Shown here one piece after another: positions 37,401-49,300 of a stretch of DNA of 64,000 nucleotides (position 1 is the stretch's first letter; the number at the start of each line of letters is the position of its first letter). Both the position numbers and the translations under genes were made by a program. The notes under the pieces are model-generated. The model had not been told where the DNA came from. It searched no databases and saw only the letters and a program-made list of their open reading frames with translations. This stretch comes from Datura wrightii (Eukaryota; Streptophyta; Magnoliopsida; Solanales; Solanaceae): positions 1,302,001-1,366,000 of the forward strand of contig JASDFA010000002.1 in assembly GCA_035772735.1 (NCBI GenBank), in the 5' to 3' direction.

Positions 37401-40400
37401 GATGTATTTTTATCTTACCTAGAGATTAGCATTCATAAACACAACTTAGTAGAGAAGGTGAAATTTGGAGATTGCTGGACATGCGATTTTGTAATTAACT
37501 AGCTTGTTGAGCTTCAAATCAGTAACCATCAAGCATTCAGCATGAAGTAGTGTCCAACACAGAGGGGCACCGACTTTTGATTCTCAAGACAGATACTTTT
37601 CATTTGACTAGATCAAATTTGCAATACCTACTAAAAATATAGTCGGACCGAAGATCATCATACCTATAAGCATTTTCTCATGAGTATTAAGGGCAGATTT
37701 CCAATTATGTCGTCGGGAGAAGCAGTTCAAGATGATGCATTGCTTTTTCAATTATAAAGTCTGTGAAGAACAATTTCAGTTAGATGTCTTGGTTCTTTAT
37801 GCTACTAAGTGAACTATAATGATCATACATTAATTGAAGGGAGATACAATTCAAGAGATTTTCACAGAATCAAGGAACTTGGAAGGGGAGGAAGATTGGA
37901 GGAAAATATGTTTCTCATCCTTCCTCTACAGCTGGTTGCAGCGTCTTTAGTTTGTTGGTCTCTTGTGTATGGTTGTTTCAGATGGAAATTGGAAATTTGA
38001 TCCACTGTTATTGAAACAAATTTTCCTTGGGCGTTATGTTCTATTTTATATTGTTTTTTTTCTCTCTAGTGAAATCCCCTAGGTGTATTCTGCTGTGCTG
38101 GGGTTGGTTAGTTTTCCTAGTGCCCTTCTCAAGCTCCATTCTCGTGAAGAATCCCTAGATTGTTTACTGCCTAACTGGTAGTGCCAAGTGTCAAGACATT
38201 AGTTGGAATCTTTCCTGAAAGCTAGTTCAGTAGCATATTTGAGTTGGAGTTTTGTTTGTTTTGTTCAACCTAAAATAATGGTGTAGTTGCAGTGCCTGAA
38301 TAATTTATCAAAACACGTCTTTTAGCTCCATATAATCATATGTCTAGTACGCCACTGGACGATTTTTTTTCTTCTGGAGGTGTCTGCCAGTCATTTATAG
38401 TGCATTTTCATGAATATTTGTTGTTTGACTGGTATTTGTAGTGAGAATTTTCATACTAGCCGGGGAAGTAAAATTTGTATTACTAGCAAATAATGGACTT
38501 CCACTTGTCAGTTAAAAGAAAAGGAAAATAATGGACATGTTCACAGGCAATTGTACTAACTAGCTAAAGTTTGTAGTAGTTAGAACTAACTAATTTTCTA
38601 CCCAACTTCCATACCTTTTGCAGACCGTTGCCACAGTATGCATGTTCCTAGCAGGAAAGGTTGAAGAAACTCCTCGTCCCCTGAAAGATGTTATACTTGT
38701 TTCTTATGAGATCATTCATAAAAAGGATCCTGCAGCTATTCAGAGGATCAAGCAAAAGGTATTGCCCATTGGCCTGGTGGTTGTGCTCTGTACATATCTA
38801 TTAATTCCATTTTCTAATTTTAGGTCCTTTTTAGAGGTTTTTCCCTTATAATTTGCTTCATCATGCTTGTATATCTGAAAGATTTGCTTGTACAGTCAGT
38901 TACCGGTTGTTCACTTTGTGTTAATATGGTTCCTCTGGTACCTTGAATCATTTCCAGAGTCTTAGTATTACATATTAAAAGAGTTGGAAAATTTTGCAAC
39001 ATTATGCAGGAAGTATATGAACAACAAAAAGAACTAATTTTGTCTGGAGAGAGGGTTGTTCTTGCAACTCTTGCTTTTGATCTTAATGTACATCATCCAT
39101 ATAAACCCCTTGTCGAGGCGATAAAGAAATTCAAGGTTGCTCAAAATGCCCTAGCTCAAGTTGCATGGAACTTTGTGAATGATGGGTAATGTATTTTTCT
39201 TCTATATAATTTTGTATGGTGCCAATTGATGGTCACACTTATCTCTAGTTGACGTGGGAGAGCCGCGTGCAGGCTTCGGACGTCCTTATGCTTGCAATTT
39301 AAGCCCCATCACATTGCAGCAGGTGCCATTTTCCTTGCAGCCAAGTTTCTCAAAGTAAAGCTCCCATCTGATGGCGAGAAGGTTTGGTGGCAGGAGTTCG
39401 ATGTCACCCCACGCCAACTGGAGGGTTGGTGTCTTGCCTTGGATATGTGTACTTTATGAAATTTGTGGTATTGGATGAACCCAGTCTGGCTTACTTTCAA
39501 GGATTCTGTGATCACGTCATTACATGGAAATGTTCTGAAATGAACCTTTTTGAATTTTAGTAGAGGACTAAAGTTTGATTGGGCGTGGAGTGTTAATACA
39601 AACAATACTGCAATAGCTCTTCTCTATCTTACTTGTATTCTTTACCCTTGCAGAAGTGAGCAACCAAATGCTAGAATTGTATGAACAAAATAGAGTGCCA
39701 CCTCAGGCTAGTGAAGCAGAAGGAAGTGCTGGTGGAAATCAAAGGCCCGCTGGAAAATCTTCAGCTGCACACGAGGAACATGATGCAAATAACAGTAACT
39801 CCCTGGGTGGAGGTGCTAATACAAATGCAGGAACAAATGCGGGAACGTCCAATCCTGCATCCTCTAGCGAAATTCCTGATCAACCGTATGCTGATAATCA
39901 CAATGGGTTTCCAAGGACAGCTCACAATAGCAATAATGACTATGGAAGTGCTGAACATAACTTTTCAGCCGGTATTGGAGATGGTGAGATTAATGATAGA
40001 CAGAAGCATGAAAGAGAGCAGGTGGCTTATCAGGGTAGTGCAGCAGAGGTACAAAGTAGATCAAGGTACGGTTCTGAGAGCAATGCTGAAGATGATCAGG
40101 AGGGGAACACTAGGAAAGCTGAACCGAGGCATAAAGGGGAATCAAAGGAAATGTACCATGGTAGAGCCCTGGAGAACAAGGATGGGGCAGTTGGCCAGTC
40201 AGCACAAGAAGTTAGAAAGATAGATAAAGACATGGTCAAAGCAGCTGTTGAGAACCGGGTCAAGGCAGCATTGGAGAAGCGCAGGAAGTTGCAAGGGGAT
40301 GTAACCAAGAAAACTGATGTTATGGATGATGATGATCTCATTGAGAGAGAATTGGAGGATGGAATAGAACTGGCAGCTGGGGATGAGAAAAACAAGCGGG

Positions 40401-40753
40401 AAAGAAAGGAAAGCTGGCCTAAGCCTTCAAACAGGCCGGAGCATGAGAACACATATCACGCAAAGCTTCACGATGAGGCTGGGGATGGACATCACCAAGG
40501 GTCAAAGTGGAAGTCTTCACGCGGAGAAGAGCTTGACTATGTCGAAGAAGGGGAACTGGAACCATATGATGATGCTGACAGGGGCTATCGGTCGCCAAAG
40601 TCTAACAGTAGGAAGAGAAAGGCAAGTAGCCCCTCAGACAAACCGATGGAGGGAAAGCGGCATGAGTATTTTCCGGATGATAGAAACAGGCCTGGGAGGC
40701 TTGATTATTCTGAGAGGGACCACAAAAGGCACATGCAGGAAAATCATGCTTGA
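28500..40753 (+). CDS. Cyclin T (P-TEFb-type cyclin), complete copy 2
   Basis: Coding exons are 28500-28732, 36675-36756, 38624-38758, 39010-39185, 39273-39424 and 39654-40753. All borders are GT/AG and the phases join to 1,878 bp (625 codons plus stop). The protein starts [13 protein letters not shown] and has the plant cyclin T N-terminal signature [20 protein letters not shown]. The cyclin box covers about residues 35-260 and includes [36 protein letters not shown] and [18 protein letters not shown] hydrophilic tail follows, with [28 protein letters not shown] and [10 protein letters not shown]. The Arabidopsis CYCT1;4/CYCT1;5 proteins are similar; they bind CDKC kinases to phosphorylate the RNA polymerase II CTD. 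Intron 2 is 7.9 kb and full of transposon pieces because the segmental duplication's second copy begins inside it. The last exon has four extra codons compared with copy 1. Confidence 0.93.
28903..29862. mobile_element. Possible hAT-type MITE in intron 2
   Basis: The left end AGGGTGTTTGGGTGGGCTTAA and the reverse complement of the right end (AGAGCCCGTTTGGCTTAA) are similar inverted termini, each followed by AAAAGC-rich sequence. CTTGG flanks both sides. Length is about 0.96 kb. A reading frame at 29,106-29,357 inside it shows no family resemblance and is not called. Confidence 0.45.
29863..30720. other. Intron 2 sequence with C28 tract and a 181-bp tandem duplication
   Basis: Position 30,002-30,029 is a run of 28 C. 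At 30,266-30,622, two units of about 181 bp follow each other directly; both start CACAGTATAGAAAGTGCC and share the ACAAATGAATTGGAAAAACT region, with small indels. No gene is seen. Confidence 0.75.
30721..31290 (-). mobile_element. RTE-type LINE, 5'-truncated, copy-2 version
   Basis: The minus-strand 3' end is at the ACAACAACAACATACCCAGT run (30,721), followed by the family's 3' UTR. The C-terminal RT coding tail is at about 31,056-31,290 ([17 protein letters not shown]). It is truncated there by target sequence. This insertion predates the segmental duplication because copy 1 has the same fragment at its left edge. Confidence 0.75.
31735..33040. other. 1.3-kb segment present only in copy 2
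   Basis: It lies between bases matching 840 and 841 of copy 1. It is AT-rich and has no supported frame. A 61-bp imperfect tandem duplication (32,354-32,476, starting CTCCCTCCAGCA) and a GGGATCGGCTATATGAATCC word (about 32,709) that resembles a retroposon 3' region are visible. It is either an insertion here or a deletion from copy 1; no duplicated target or inverted end settles this. Confidence 0.6.
33041..34294. other. Intron 2 sequence matching 841-2,093
   Basis: Old repeat remnants, including the LTR-like stretch at about 33,590-33,800 and a 19-base C tract (34,214-34,232) that is 16 bases in copy 1. No gene is seen. Confidence 0.55.
34295..34629. mobile_element. Inverted-repeat (MITE-like) element A, copy 2
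   Basis: Counterpart of 2,094-2,391, with ends CAGTGTTATCAAAAGC and CGCCTTTGACAACACTG. It is 37 bp longer than copy 1 because it keeps a GCGCAAAGTGCAAATAAAGC-type stretch near the left end. Confidence 0.6.
34630..35720. other. Intron 2 sequence matching 2,392-3,463
   Basis: Contains T-rich runs near 35,187-35,200 and 35,567-35,581 and the SINE-like block at about 35,580-35,720, with a B-box-like motif on the minus strand. Open frames here (for example 34,618-34,863) have no family resemblance. Confidence 0.45.
35721..36138. mobile_element. Inverted-repeat (MITE-like) element B, copy 2
   Basis: Counterpart of 3,464-3,875, with ends CAGTGTTATCAAAGGCG and CGCCTTTGACAACACTG, an inverted pair over 17 bases with one mismatch. 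It carries the same SINE-related GC-rich fragment at 35,901-35,984, so that insertion predates the duplication. Confidence 0.6.
37811..38017. other. 207-bp intron 3 segment present only in copy 2
   Basis: This occupies the position where copy 1 has its 3.85-kb LINE segment. It looks like ordinary intron sequence. The simplest reading is that it is ancestral and was lost from copy 1 when the LINE inserted. Confidence 0.55.
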
Positions 40754-41399
40754 GATGTCTTTTATGCTTGCAGCAGCATGTCTAGCTAGTTCTGTTGAAC
40801 ATGCTGGACATTCCGATCCGAGGAGTGATGAGTTTATTTAAGGCTGTCACAGCTATATCCTAAAAATTTTGCCACAACTTCAATTGGTAAACGAGCAACT
40901 ATATATAGAACAAAACCATATAACTAACTCTATTCTCCGGATGATTTTGAACTGCTACCATATTCAGCTCTTCTCTATTTCCCTTTTCGATCACTCAAAT
41001 ATGTTGTGAAATTTGTGAGAACGGATTCTTTGTTTGTTACTGGCCTTCAAAATGTTGTCCGTTTATTTTTTCCTGTACATCTTTAATGGGTGAGTTACCC
41101 CTTTGCCACTACAGACTTTGCTGCGTGCCATAGTTGTATTTCTGCCTGCTTGGTGCGTCATTCAGTCCTTGATTTTTCCCATATCTGTTAATTGAAGATG
41201 TCTCTAGTTTTCCTCCCTTGCAATTTTTGTTCCTTGGTTGGATCTTGAATGAAAGAAATATTTCACGACTTATATCACCGCATGCATATTCTAAGATCAT
41301 AAATCAGTCTAGTATAATACACTTTAGATTATCTCAAAGTTATTCTGCTCTGTTACGAAGTTTGTCAATCAAATTTATGATTTTGAAATGTCCAAATAA
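40754..41399 (+). other. 3' flank (probable 3' UTR) of cyclin T copy 2
   Basis: Matches 12,057-12,660 of copy 1. It has about 50 bases (around 40,950-41,000) that copy 1 lacks in part. No further gene lies downstream before the repeat arrays. Confidence 0.55.
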
Positions 41400-42505
41400 T
41401 TATGTTAGTCACGACAAACATGGGGTGAGTATTGGTCATTAGGTAGATTTCGATAAATTCATAAAATTTTAGGTTAATCGGAGCCTGTAGTCAATCTTAT
41501 TTGGAACCTGTCTATCACATCCAAAATTTATTAATTTGAGTTTTATGATCCTGAAATGTGAAAATGGACAACGACAATCATGACAAACATAATGAACATG
41601 GGTCATCAAGCCGTTTATGATTGATGCTTCAAATTTTAGGTTAATTGGAATCCGTCAATCGAATTGAAAAAATCAGCATGTACTAATATACATGAAAAAT
41701 AATCAACTTTCTGAATTTGGATTTCACCATTCGAAATGTCAAAATAAATGATGTTTTTTTTCATGGAGAACAAGATGAATATTGGTTATTAGATCGTTTA
41801 TGATGGATCCACCAAATTTCAGGTTGATCGGAGCCCGTCAAACAAATTCATGAAAATCAACATGTATATATATAAATGAAAAACAACCTAATTCATGAAT
41901 TCGAAATTCATGACCCTGAAATGCAAAAATTAACGATGTCAGTAATGACACATGGTGAGTATTGGTCACCTGCCATTTCTGATGGATCCACCAAATCTCA
42001 AGCCAATCGGAGATTATTAATCAAATTTAAAAAATCAACATGTATTAATACACGAAAATAATCAAATTCCTGAATTCAGATTTTACGATCTAAAATGCCA
42101 AAAAAATGATGTTTTTCATGATGAACATGGTGAGTATTGGTCATTAGGTCGTTTCCGATGGATCCACCAAACTTCAGACTAATCGAAGCCCGTCAATCAA
42201 ATCTAGAAAAACCAATATGTACTAGTACAAACGAAAAACACTAAATTCATAAATTTGAGTTTGATGTTCCTGAAACGCCAAAATAAACGGCGCTAATCAT
42301 GACAAACATGGTGAGTATTGGTCATCTAGCCTTTGGTAATGGATCCACCGAATTTTAGGCCAATTGGAGTCCATCAACGAATTGAAAAAATCAGCATGTA
42401 TTAATATGCACGAAACAATGAAATTCATGAATTTGAATTTCACGACTTAAAATAGCAAAATAAATGATGTTTTTCACGGTGAACATAGTGAATATTGGTC
42501 ACTAG
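41400..42505 (+). repeat. Diverged ~180-bp tandem repeats, about seven units
   Basis: Units start near 41,407, 41,577, 41,761, 41,943, 42,118, 42,298 and 42,475, each recognised by a GTGAGTATTGGTCA-like head. Conserved words follow in fixed order: TCCGATGGATCCACCAAATT, TAATCGGAGCCCGTCAA, AATCAACATGTA, and CATGAATTCGAATTTTACGA. Spacing varies from about 170 to 184 bp and the units differ much from each other, so the array is old. It passes directly into the 169-bp satellite at about 42,506. Confidence 0.8.
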
Positions 42506-45500
42506 GCACTATCTCCGTTTGACCTGAAATTTTAGCTGCGCGCAACCTACAAGACTTGGTGATGAGCGCCCTATCACTTTATTTGATCGGCATCATCATT
42601 TTTCGTATAAATGAGAATTTATGATTTTCGCGATTTTCGGTGTATGTTAGCCCACAGATTTCTCGAGATTTGATTGACCGTCTCCATTAGGACCCAAATT
42701 TTGGCTATGCGCAGCATACGAACCTTGATGAAGAGTGGCCTATTATTTCATTTGATCGGCATAACCATTTATCGCATAAATAAGAATTTATAATTTTCGC
42801 GATTTTTGGTGTGTGTTAGCCCACAGATTTCTCGAGATTTAATTGACCGTCTCCATTAGACCCCAAATTTTGGCTGTGCCCAGCCTACGAACCTTGATGA
42901 CGAGCGCCCTATCATTTCATTTGATCGGCTTCACTATTCCTCGCATAAATGAAAATTCATGATTTTCGCGATTTTCGGTGTATGTTAGCCCACAGATTTC
43001 TCGAGATTTGATTGACTTCTCCGTTTGGCCCCAAATTTTGGCCGTGTGCAGCCTACAAGGCCTAGTGACAAGCGCTCTTTCACTTTATTTTATCGGCATA
43101 ACCATTTTTCGCATAAATGAGAATTTACGATTTTCGCAAATTTCGGTGTGTTAGCCCACGGATTTCTCGAGATTTGAGTGACCGTCTCCGTTTGGCCTGA
43201 AATTTTAGTTGCGCGCAGCCTACAAGGCCTGGTGATGAGCGCCCTATCACTTTATTTGATCGGCATCATCATTTTTTGCATAAATGAGAATTTATGATTT
43301 TCGCGATTTTCGGTGTATGTTAGCCCATGAATTTCTCGCGATTTGATTTACCGTCAGAATTAGGCCCTAAATTTTGGCTGTGGCAGCCTACAAATCTTAA
43401 TGACGAGCGCCCTATCATTTCATTTGATCGGCATCACTATTTCTTGCATAAATGAAAATTCATGATTTTCGCGATTTTCGGTGTATGTTAGCCCACTGAT
43501 TCATCGAGATTTGATTGACCTTCTCCGTTTGGCCCCAAATTTTGGCCGCGCGCAGCCTACAAGGCCTGGTGACGAGCGCCCTATCACTTTATTTGATCGG
43601 CATAACCATTTTTCGCATAAATGAGAATTACGATTTTCGCGATTTTCGGTGTGTTAGCCCATGGATTTCTCGAGATTTGAGTGACCGTCTCCGTTTGGCC
43701 TAAAATTTTACCTTCGCGCAGCCTACAAGGCCTTGTAACGAGCACCCTATCACTTTATTTGATCGGCATCATCATTTTTCGCATAAATGAGAATTTATGA
43801 TTTTCGCAATTTTCGGTGTGTGTTTGCCCACGAATTTCTCGAGATTTGATTGACTGTCTCCATTAGGCCCCAAATTTTGGTTGTGTGCAGCCTACAAACC
43901 TTGATGACGATCGCCCTATCACTTTATTTTATCGGCATAACCATTTTTTGCATAAATGAGAATTTTACAATTTTCGCGATTGTCGGTGTATGTTACCCCA
44001 CGGATTTCTCTAGATTTGGGTATCCGTCTCCGTTTGGCCCAAAATTTTAGCTACGCGTAGCCTACAAGGCCTGGTGATGAGCACCCTATCACTTTATTTG
44101 ATCGGCATCATCATTTTACGCATAAATCAGAATTTATTATTTTCGCAATTTTCGGTGCATGTTAGCCCACAGATATCTCGAGATTTGATTGACCGTCTCC
44201 ATTAGGCCCAAAATTTTAGCTGTGTGCAACCTACGAACCTTGATGACGAGCGCCCTATCATTTCATTTGATCAGCTTCACTATTTCTCGCATAAATGAGA
44301 GTTTATGATTTTCGCGATTTTCGGTGTATGTTAGCCCACATATTTCTAGAGATTTGAGTAACCGTCTTCGTTTGGCCCGAAATTTTAGTTGAGCGTAGCC
44401 TACAAGGCCTGGTGATGAGTGCCCTATCACTTTATTTGATCGGAATCATAATTTTTTGCATAAATAAGAATTTATGATTTTCGCGATTTTTGGTGTATGT
44501 TAGCCCACGAATTTTTCGAGATTTGATTGACTGTCTCTGTTTGTCCATAAATTTTGGTCGTGCGCATCCTACAAGGCCTGGTGACGAGCGCCCTATCACT
44601 TTATTTGATCGACATCATCTTTTTCTCGCATAAATGAGAATTTACGATTTTTGCGATTTTCGGTGTGTAGATTTGATCGACCGTCTCCATTTTGCCCCAA
44701 ATTTTGGCTGTGCGCAGCCTACAAGGCCTGGTGACGGGCGCCCTATCACTTTATTTGATTGGCATATCTATTTTTCTCATAAATGAGAATTTACGATTTT
44801 CGCGATTTTCGGTGTATGTTAGCCCACGAATTTCTCGAGATTTGGTTGACCGTCTCGGTTTGACCTAAAATTTTAGTTGCGAGCAGCCTACAAGGCCTGA
44901 TGACGAGCGCCCTATCATTTCATTTGATCGACATCACTATTTTTTGCATAAATGAGAATTTACGATTTTTGCGATTTTCGGTGTATGTTAGCCCACGGAT
45001 TTCTCGAGATTTGATTGATCGTCTCCTTTTGGCCCCAAATTTTTGCTGTGCACAACCTACAAGGCCTGGGGACGAGCTCTCTATCATTTCGATTGATCAA
45101 CATAACTATTTTTCGCATACATGAGAGTTTCCGATTTTTGTGAATTTCGGTGTATGTTAGCCCACGGATTTCTGGATATTTGATCGACCGTCTCCGTTTG
45201 GCCCCAAATTTTTGTTGTTCGCAGCCTACAAGGCCTGGTGACAGGCGCACTATCACTTTATTTGATCGACATAACTATTTTTCGAGTAAATGAGAATTTA
45301 TGATTTTCGCAATTTTCGGTGTATGTTAGCCCACAGATTTCTCGAGATTTGATTGACCGTCTCCGTTTGGCCTCAAATTTTTGCTGTGCGCAGCCTACAA
45401 GGCCTGGTGACGAGCGCCCTATCATTTTGTTTGATCAGCATCACTATTTTTCGCATAAATGTGAATTTACGATTTTCGCGATTTTCTGTGTATGTTAGCC

Positions 45501-45820
45501 CACGGATTTCTCGAAATTTGATTGACCGTCTGAATTTGGCCCCAAATTTTTGCTGTGCACATCCTACAAGGCCTGGTGACGAGTGCTCTATCATTTCAAT
45601 TAATCGACATCACTATTTTTCGCATAAATGAGAATTTACAATATTCGCAATTTTCGGTGTTTGTTAGCCCATGGATTTCTCGAGATTTGGTTGACCGTCT
45701 CCGTTTGACCTCAGCCTACAAGGCCTGGTGACGAGCGCCCTATCATTTTATTTGATCGGCATAACCATTTTTCGCATAAATGAGAATTTACGATTTTCGC
45801 AATTTTCGGTGTGTGTTAGC
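42506..45820 (+). repeat. 169-bp satellite array, block 1
   Basis: Tandem monomers of about 169 bp share the words TTTTCGCGATTTTCGG, TGTATGTTAGCCCAC, TTTCTCGAGATTTGA, CCAAATTTTGGC, GCAGCCTACAAGG, GAGCGCCCTATCA and CATAAATGAGAATT. In this block many units carry a GACCTGAAATTTTAG variant and CATCATCATTTTT. Monomers differ clearly from one another, mostly by substitutions. No gene is present. Confidence 0.95.
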
Positions 45821-46363
45821 TCTTTATTCACAAAATAAGAACTGCCGAGATGCAAGTCTTTTGATGAGATCTTACATAATGTTGTTAAAACTGTAATATA
45901 ATCGACGGAAATAGGGTTCATTAGTGGCACATTATCTTGATGATCATAACTTTGGGCTGGATTATCCGTTTTACATGATTTTTTTTCATTTTTTATATTT
46001 TTTCGAGATCTATCTGGACAAACCGTCGTTTGGCGGAGCCAATTTTCTCAAAATATGCCTCTATCGCAGTAATTCAACATATTTCCCAATATGGTTGACA
46101 ATTTAAATTTAAAAACTAGTTCTAACGACCCACCACAACCGACACCACCATGGCAAGCGACCATGGTAGGGCAGCACTACCACCACCATTCTCTAGTATT
46201 GTCTTTATAGCATAAGGATAAGCATAGTTATGTTCTTTTAAATTTTCGCTCGCTGGGAATTGATCGATGGGCGTTGGATCTCGGCATAGGTCGACATGTG
46301 TCATCCGATGTCGGTCGGTCTGTCGACACTGGCATAGTGCGCCTATGTTGCTAACTTTCAAAC
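45821..46363. other. Non-satellite island 1 within the array
   Basis: This 543-bp sequence starts TCTTTATTCACAAAATAAG directly after GTGTGTTAGC of a monomer and ends where TTTTCAGTGCGTGTTAGCC resumes. Its first 340 bp are nearly identical to island 2 (61,459-61,800). No coding frame or transposon end was recognised. Confidence 0.85.
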
Positions 46364-49300
46364 TTTTCAGTGCGTGTTAGCCAACAGATTTCCCGAGATT
46401 TGACTGACCTTCTCCTTTCGGCCCCAAATTTTGGCCGTGCAAATCCTAAACACCCTGGTGACGAGCGCCCCATCACTTCATAAATGAGAATTTCCGATTT
46501 TTGCGATTTTCGGTGTATGTTAGCCCACTGATTTCACGAGATTTGACTGACCGTCTCCGTTCGGCCCCAAATTTTGGTTGTGCGCAGCCTACAAACCCTG
46601 GTGACGAGCGCCCCATCACTTCATAAATGAGAATTTACGATTTTCGCGATTTTCGATGTATGTTAGCTCACTGATTTCACGAGATTTGACTGACCGTCTC
46701 CGTTCGGCCCCAAATTTTGGTTGTGCGCAGCCTATAAACCTTGATGACGTGCACCCTATCTTTTCATTTGATCAGCATCACTATTTTTTGCATCAATGAG
46801 AATTTACGATTTTCGCGATTTTCGTGTATGTTAACCCACGAATTTCTCGAGATTTGATTGACCGTCTCCGTTTGGCCCCAAATTTTGGCTGTGTGCAGCC
46901 TACAAGGCCTGGTGACGAGAGCCATATTATTTCATTTTATCGGAATCACTATTTTTTGAATAAATGAAAATTTACAATTTTTGCGATTTTCGGTGTATGT
47001 TAGCCCATTGATTTCTCGAGATTTGATTGACCCTCTCCGTTCGGCCCCAAATTTTGCCTGTGAGCAGCCTGCGGGGCCTAGTGACGAGCGCCCTATCATT
47101 TCATTTGATCGGCGTCACTATTTTTCTCATAAATGAGAATTTATGATTTTTGTGATTTTCGGTGTATGTTAGCCCACAGATTTCTCGAGATTTGATTGAC
47201 CGTCTCCGTTTGGCCCCAAATTTGGGCTGTGCGCAGCCTAAAAGGCCTAGTGATGAGAGCCCTATCATTTCGTTTGATCAGCATCATTATTTTTCGCATA
47301 AATGAGAATTTACGATATTCGCGATTTTTGGTGTATGTTAGCCCATAAATTTCTCGAGATTTGACTGACCGCCTCCGTTCGTCCCAAAATTTTGGCTGTG
47401 CACAGCCTGCGGGGCTTGGTGACGGCCGCCTTATCATATCATTTGATTGGCATCACTATTTTTCGCATAAATGAGAATTTTCGATTTTCGCGATTTTCGG
47501 TGTATGTTAGCCCACGGATTTCTGGAGATCTGTCGACCGTCTCTGTTTGGCCCCAATTTTTTATTGTGCGCAGCCTACAAGGCCTGGTGATGGGCGCCCC
47601 ATCACTTTATTTGATCGGCATAACTATTTTTCTCATAAATGAGAATTAAAGATTGTTGCGATTTTCGGTATATGTTAGCCAACAAATTTCTGGAGATTTG
47701 ATGGACCGTCTCCGTTTGGCCCCAAATTTTTGTTGTGCGTAGCCTACAAGGCCTGGTGATGGGTACCCTATCACTTTATTTGATCTCCATAACTATTTTT
47801 CGAATAAATGAGAGTTTACAATGTTTTTGATTTTCTGTGTATGTTAGCCCACGGATTTCTCGAGATCTGATTGACCGTCTCTGTTTGGCCCCAAATTTTG
47901 GCTGGGCGCAGCCTACAAGTCCTGGTGGCGAGCGCCCTATCATTTCATTTGTTCGGCATCACAATTTTTCGCATAATGAGAATTTATGATTTTTTTAATT
48001 TTCGGTATATGTTAGCCCACGGATTTTTCGAGATTTGAATGACCGCCTTCATTCGGTCCCAAATTTTGGTTGTGTGCAGCCTACAATGTCTGGTAATGAG
48101 AGCTCTATCACATTAATATTTTTCGCATAAATGAGAATTTATAATTTTTTCGATTTTCGGTGTATGCCCATGGATTTCTCAAGATTTGAATGACCGCCTC
48201 AGTTCGGCCCCAAATTTTGGCTGTGCGCAGCTTGCGGGGCATGGTGATGGGTGCCCTATCGTTTCATTTGATTGGAATAACTATTTTTCGCATAAATGAG
48301 AATTTATGATTTTCGCGATTTTCGGTGTATGTTAGCCCACAGATTTCTGGAGATTTTATTGACCGTCTCCGTTTAGCCCTAAATTTTTGTCGTGCGTAGC
48401 CTACAAGGCCTGGTGATGGGCGCCCTATCACTTTATTCGATCGGCATAACTATTTTTCTCATAAATGAGAATTTACGAATTTCGGTGTATGTTAGCCCAT
48501 GGATTTCTCGAGATTTGATTGACCGTCTCTGTTTGGCCCCAAATTTTTGTTGTGCGCTGACTAAAGTCCTAGTGACGAGCGCCCTATCATTATGTTTGAT
48601 CGACATAATTATTTTTCGCATAAATGTGAATTTACGATTTTTTCGATTTTCGGTGTATGTTAGTGCACAGATTTCTCGAGATTTGAATGACCGCCTCCTT
48701 TCGGCCTCAAATTTTTGTTGTGCGCAGCCTAATAAGCCTGGTGACGACATCCCTATCACTTTATTTGATCGGCATAACTATTTTTTGAATAAATGAGAAT
48801 TTACGATTTTCGCGATTTTCGATTTATGTTAGCCCACGAATTTCTCGAGATTTGATTGACCGTCTCTGTTCGGCCCCAAATTTTGGCTGTGAGCAGCCTA
48901 CAAGTCCTTGTGACGAGCGCCCTATCATTTCATTTGATTGGCATCACTAATTTTCCCATAAATGAGAATTTACGATTTTTTCATTTTTCGGTGTATGTTA
49001 GCCCACGAATTTCTCGATATGACCGCCTCCGTTCAGCCCCAAATTTTTTCTTTCGCAGCCTACAAGGCCTGGTGACGGGCTCCCTATCATTTTATTTGAT
49101 CGACATAACTATTTTTCTCATAAATGAGAATTTACGATTTTCGCGATTTTCGGTGTATGTTAGCCCACAGATTTCTCGAGATTTGAATGATCGTCTCCGT
49201 TCGGCTCCAAATTTTGGCTTTGCGAAGCCTACAAGTCCTGGTGACGGGCGCCCTATCACTTTATTTGATCGACATAACAATTTATCGAATAAATGAGAAT

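Larger units (their letters stand above)
30934..41590 (+). repeat. Segmental duplication, copy 2
   Basis: Direct duplicate of 1-12,862. The shared part starts inside intron 2 of the complete cyclin T gene and ends in the first of the ~180-bp repeats beyond its stop codon. Base 1 of the window matches 30,934. Differences: 31,735-33,040 is extra, the LINE segment of copy 1 is absent, and 37,811-38,017 takes its place. Confidence 0.93.

Noticed and set aside
37809..38000. 63-codon frame in the copy-2-only intron segment
   Set aside because: Intron position, no homology recognised; probably chance.
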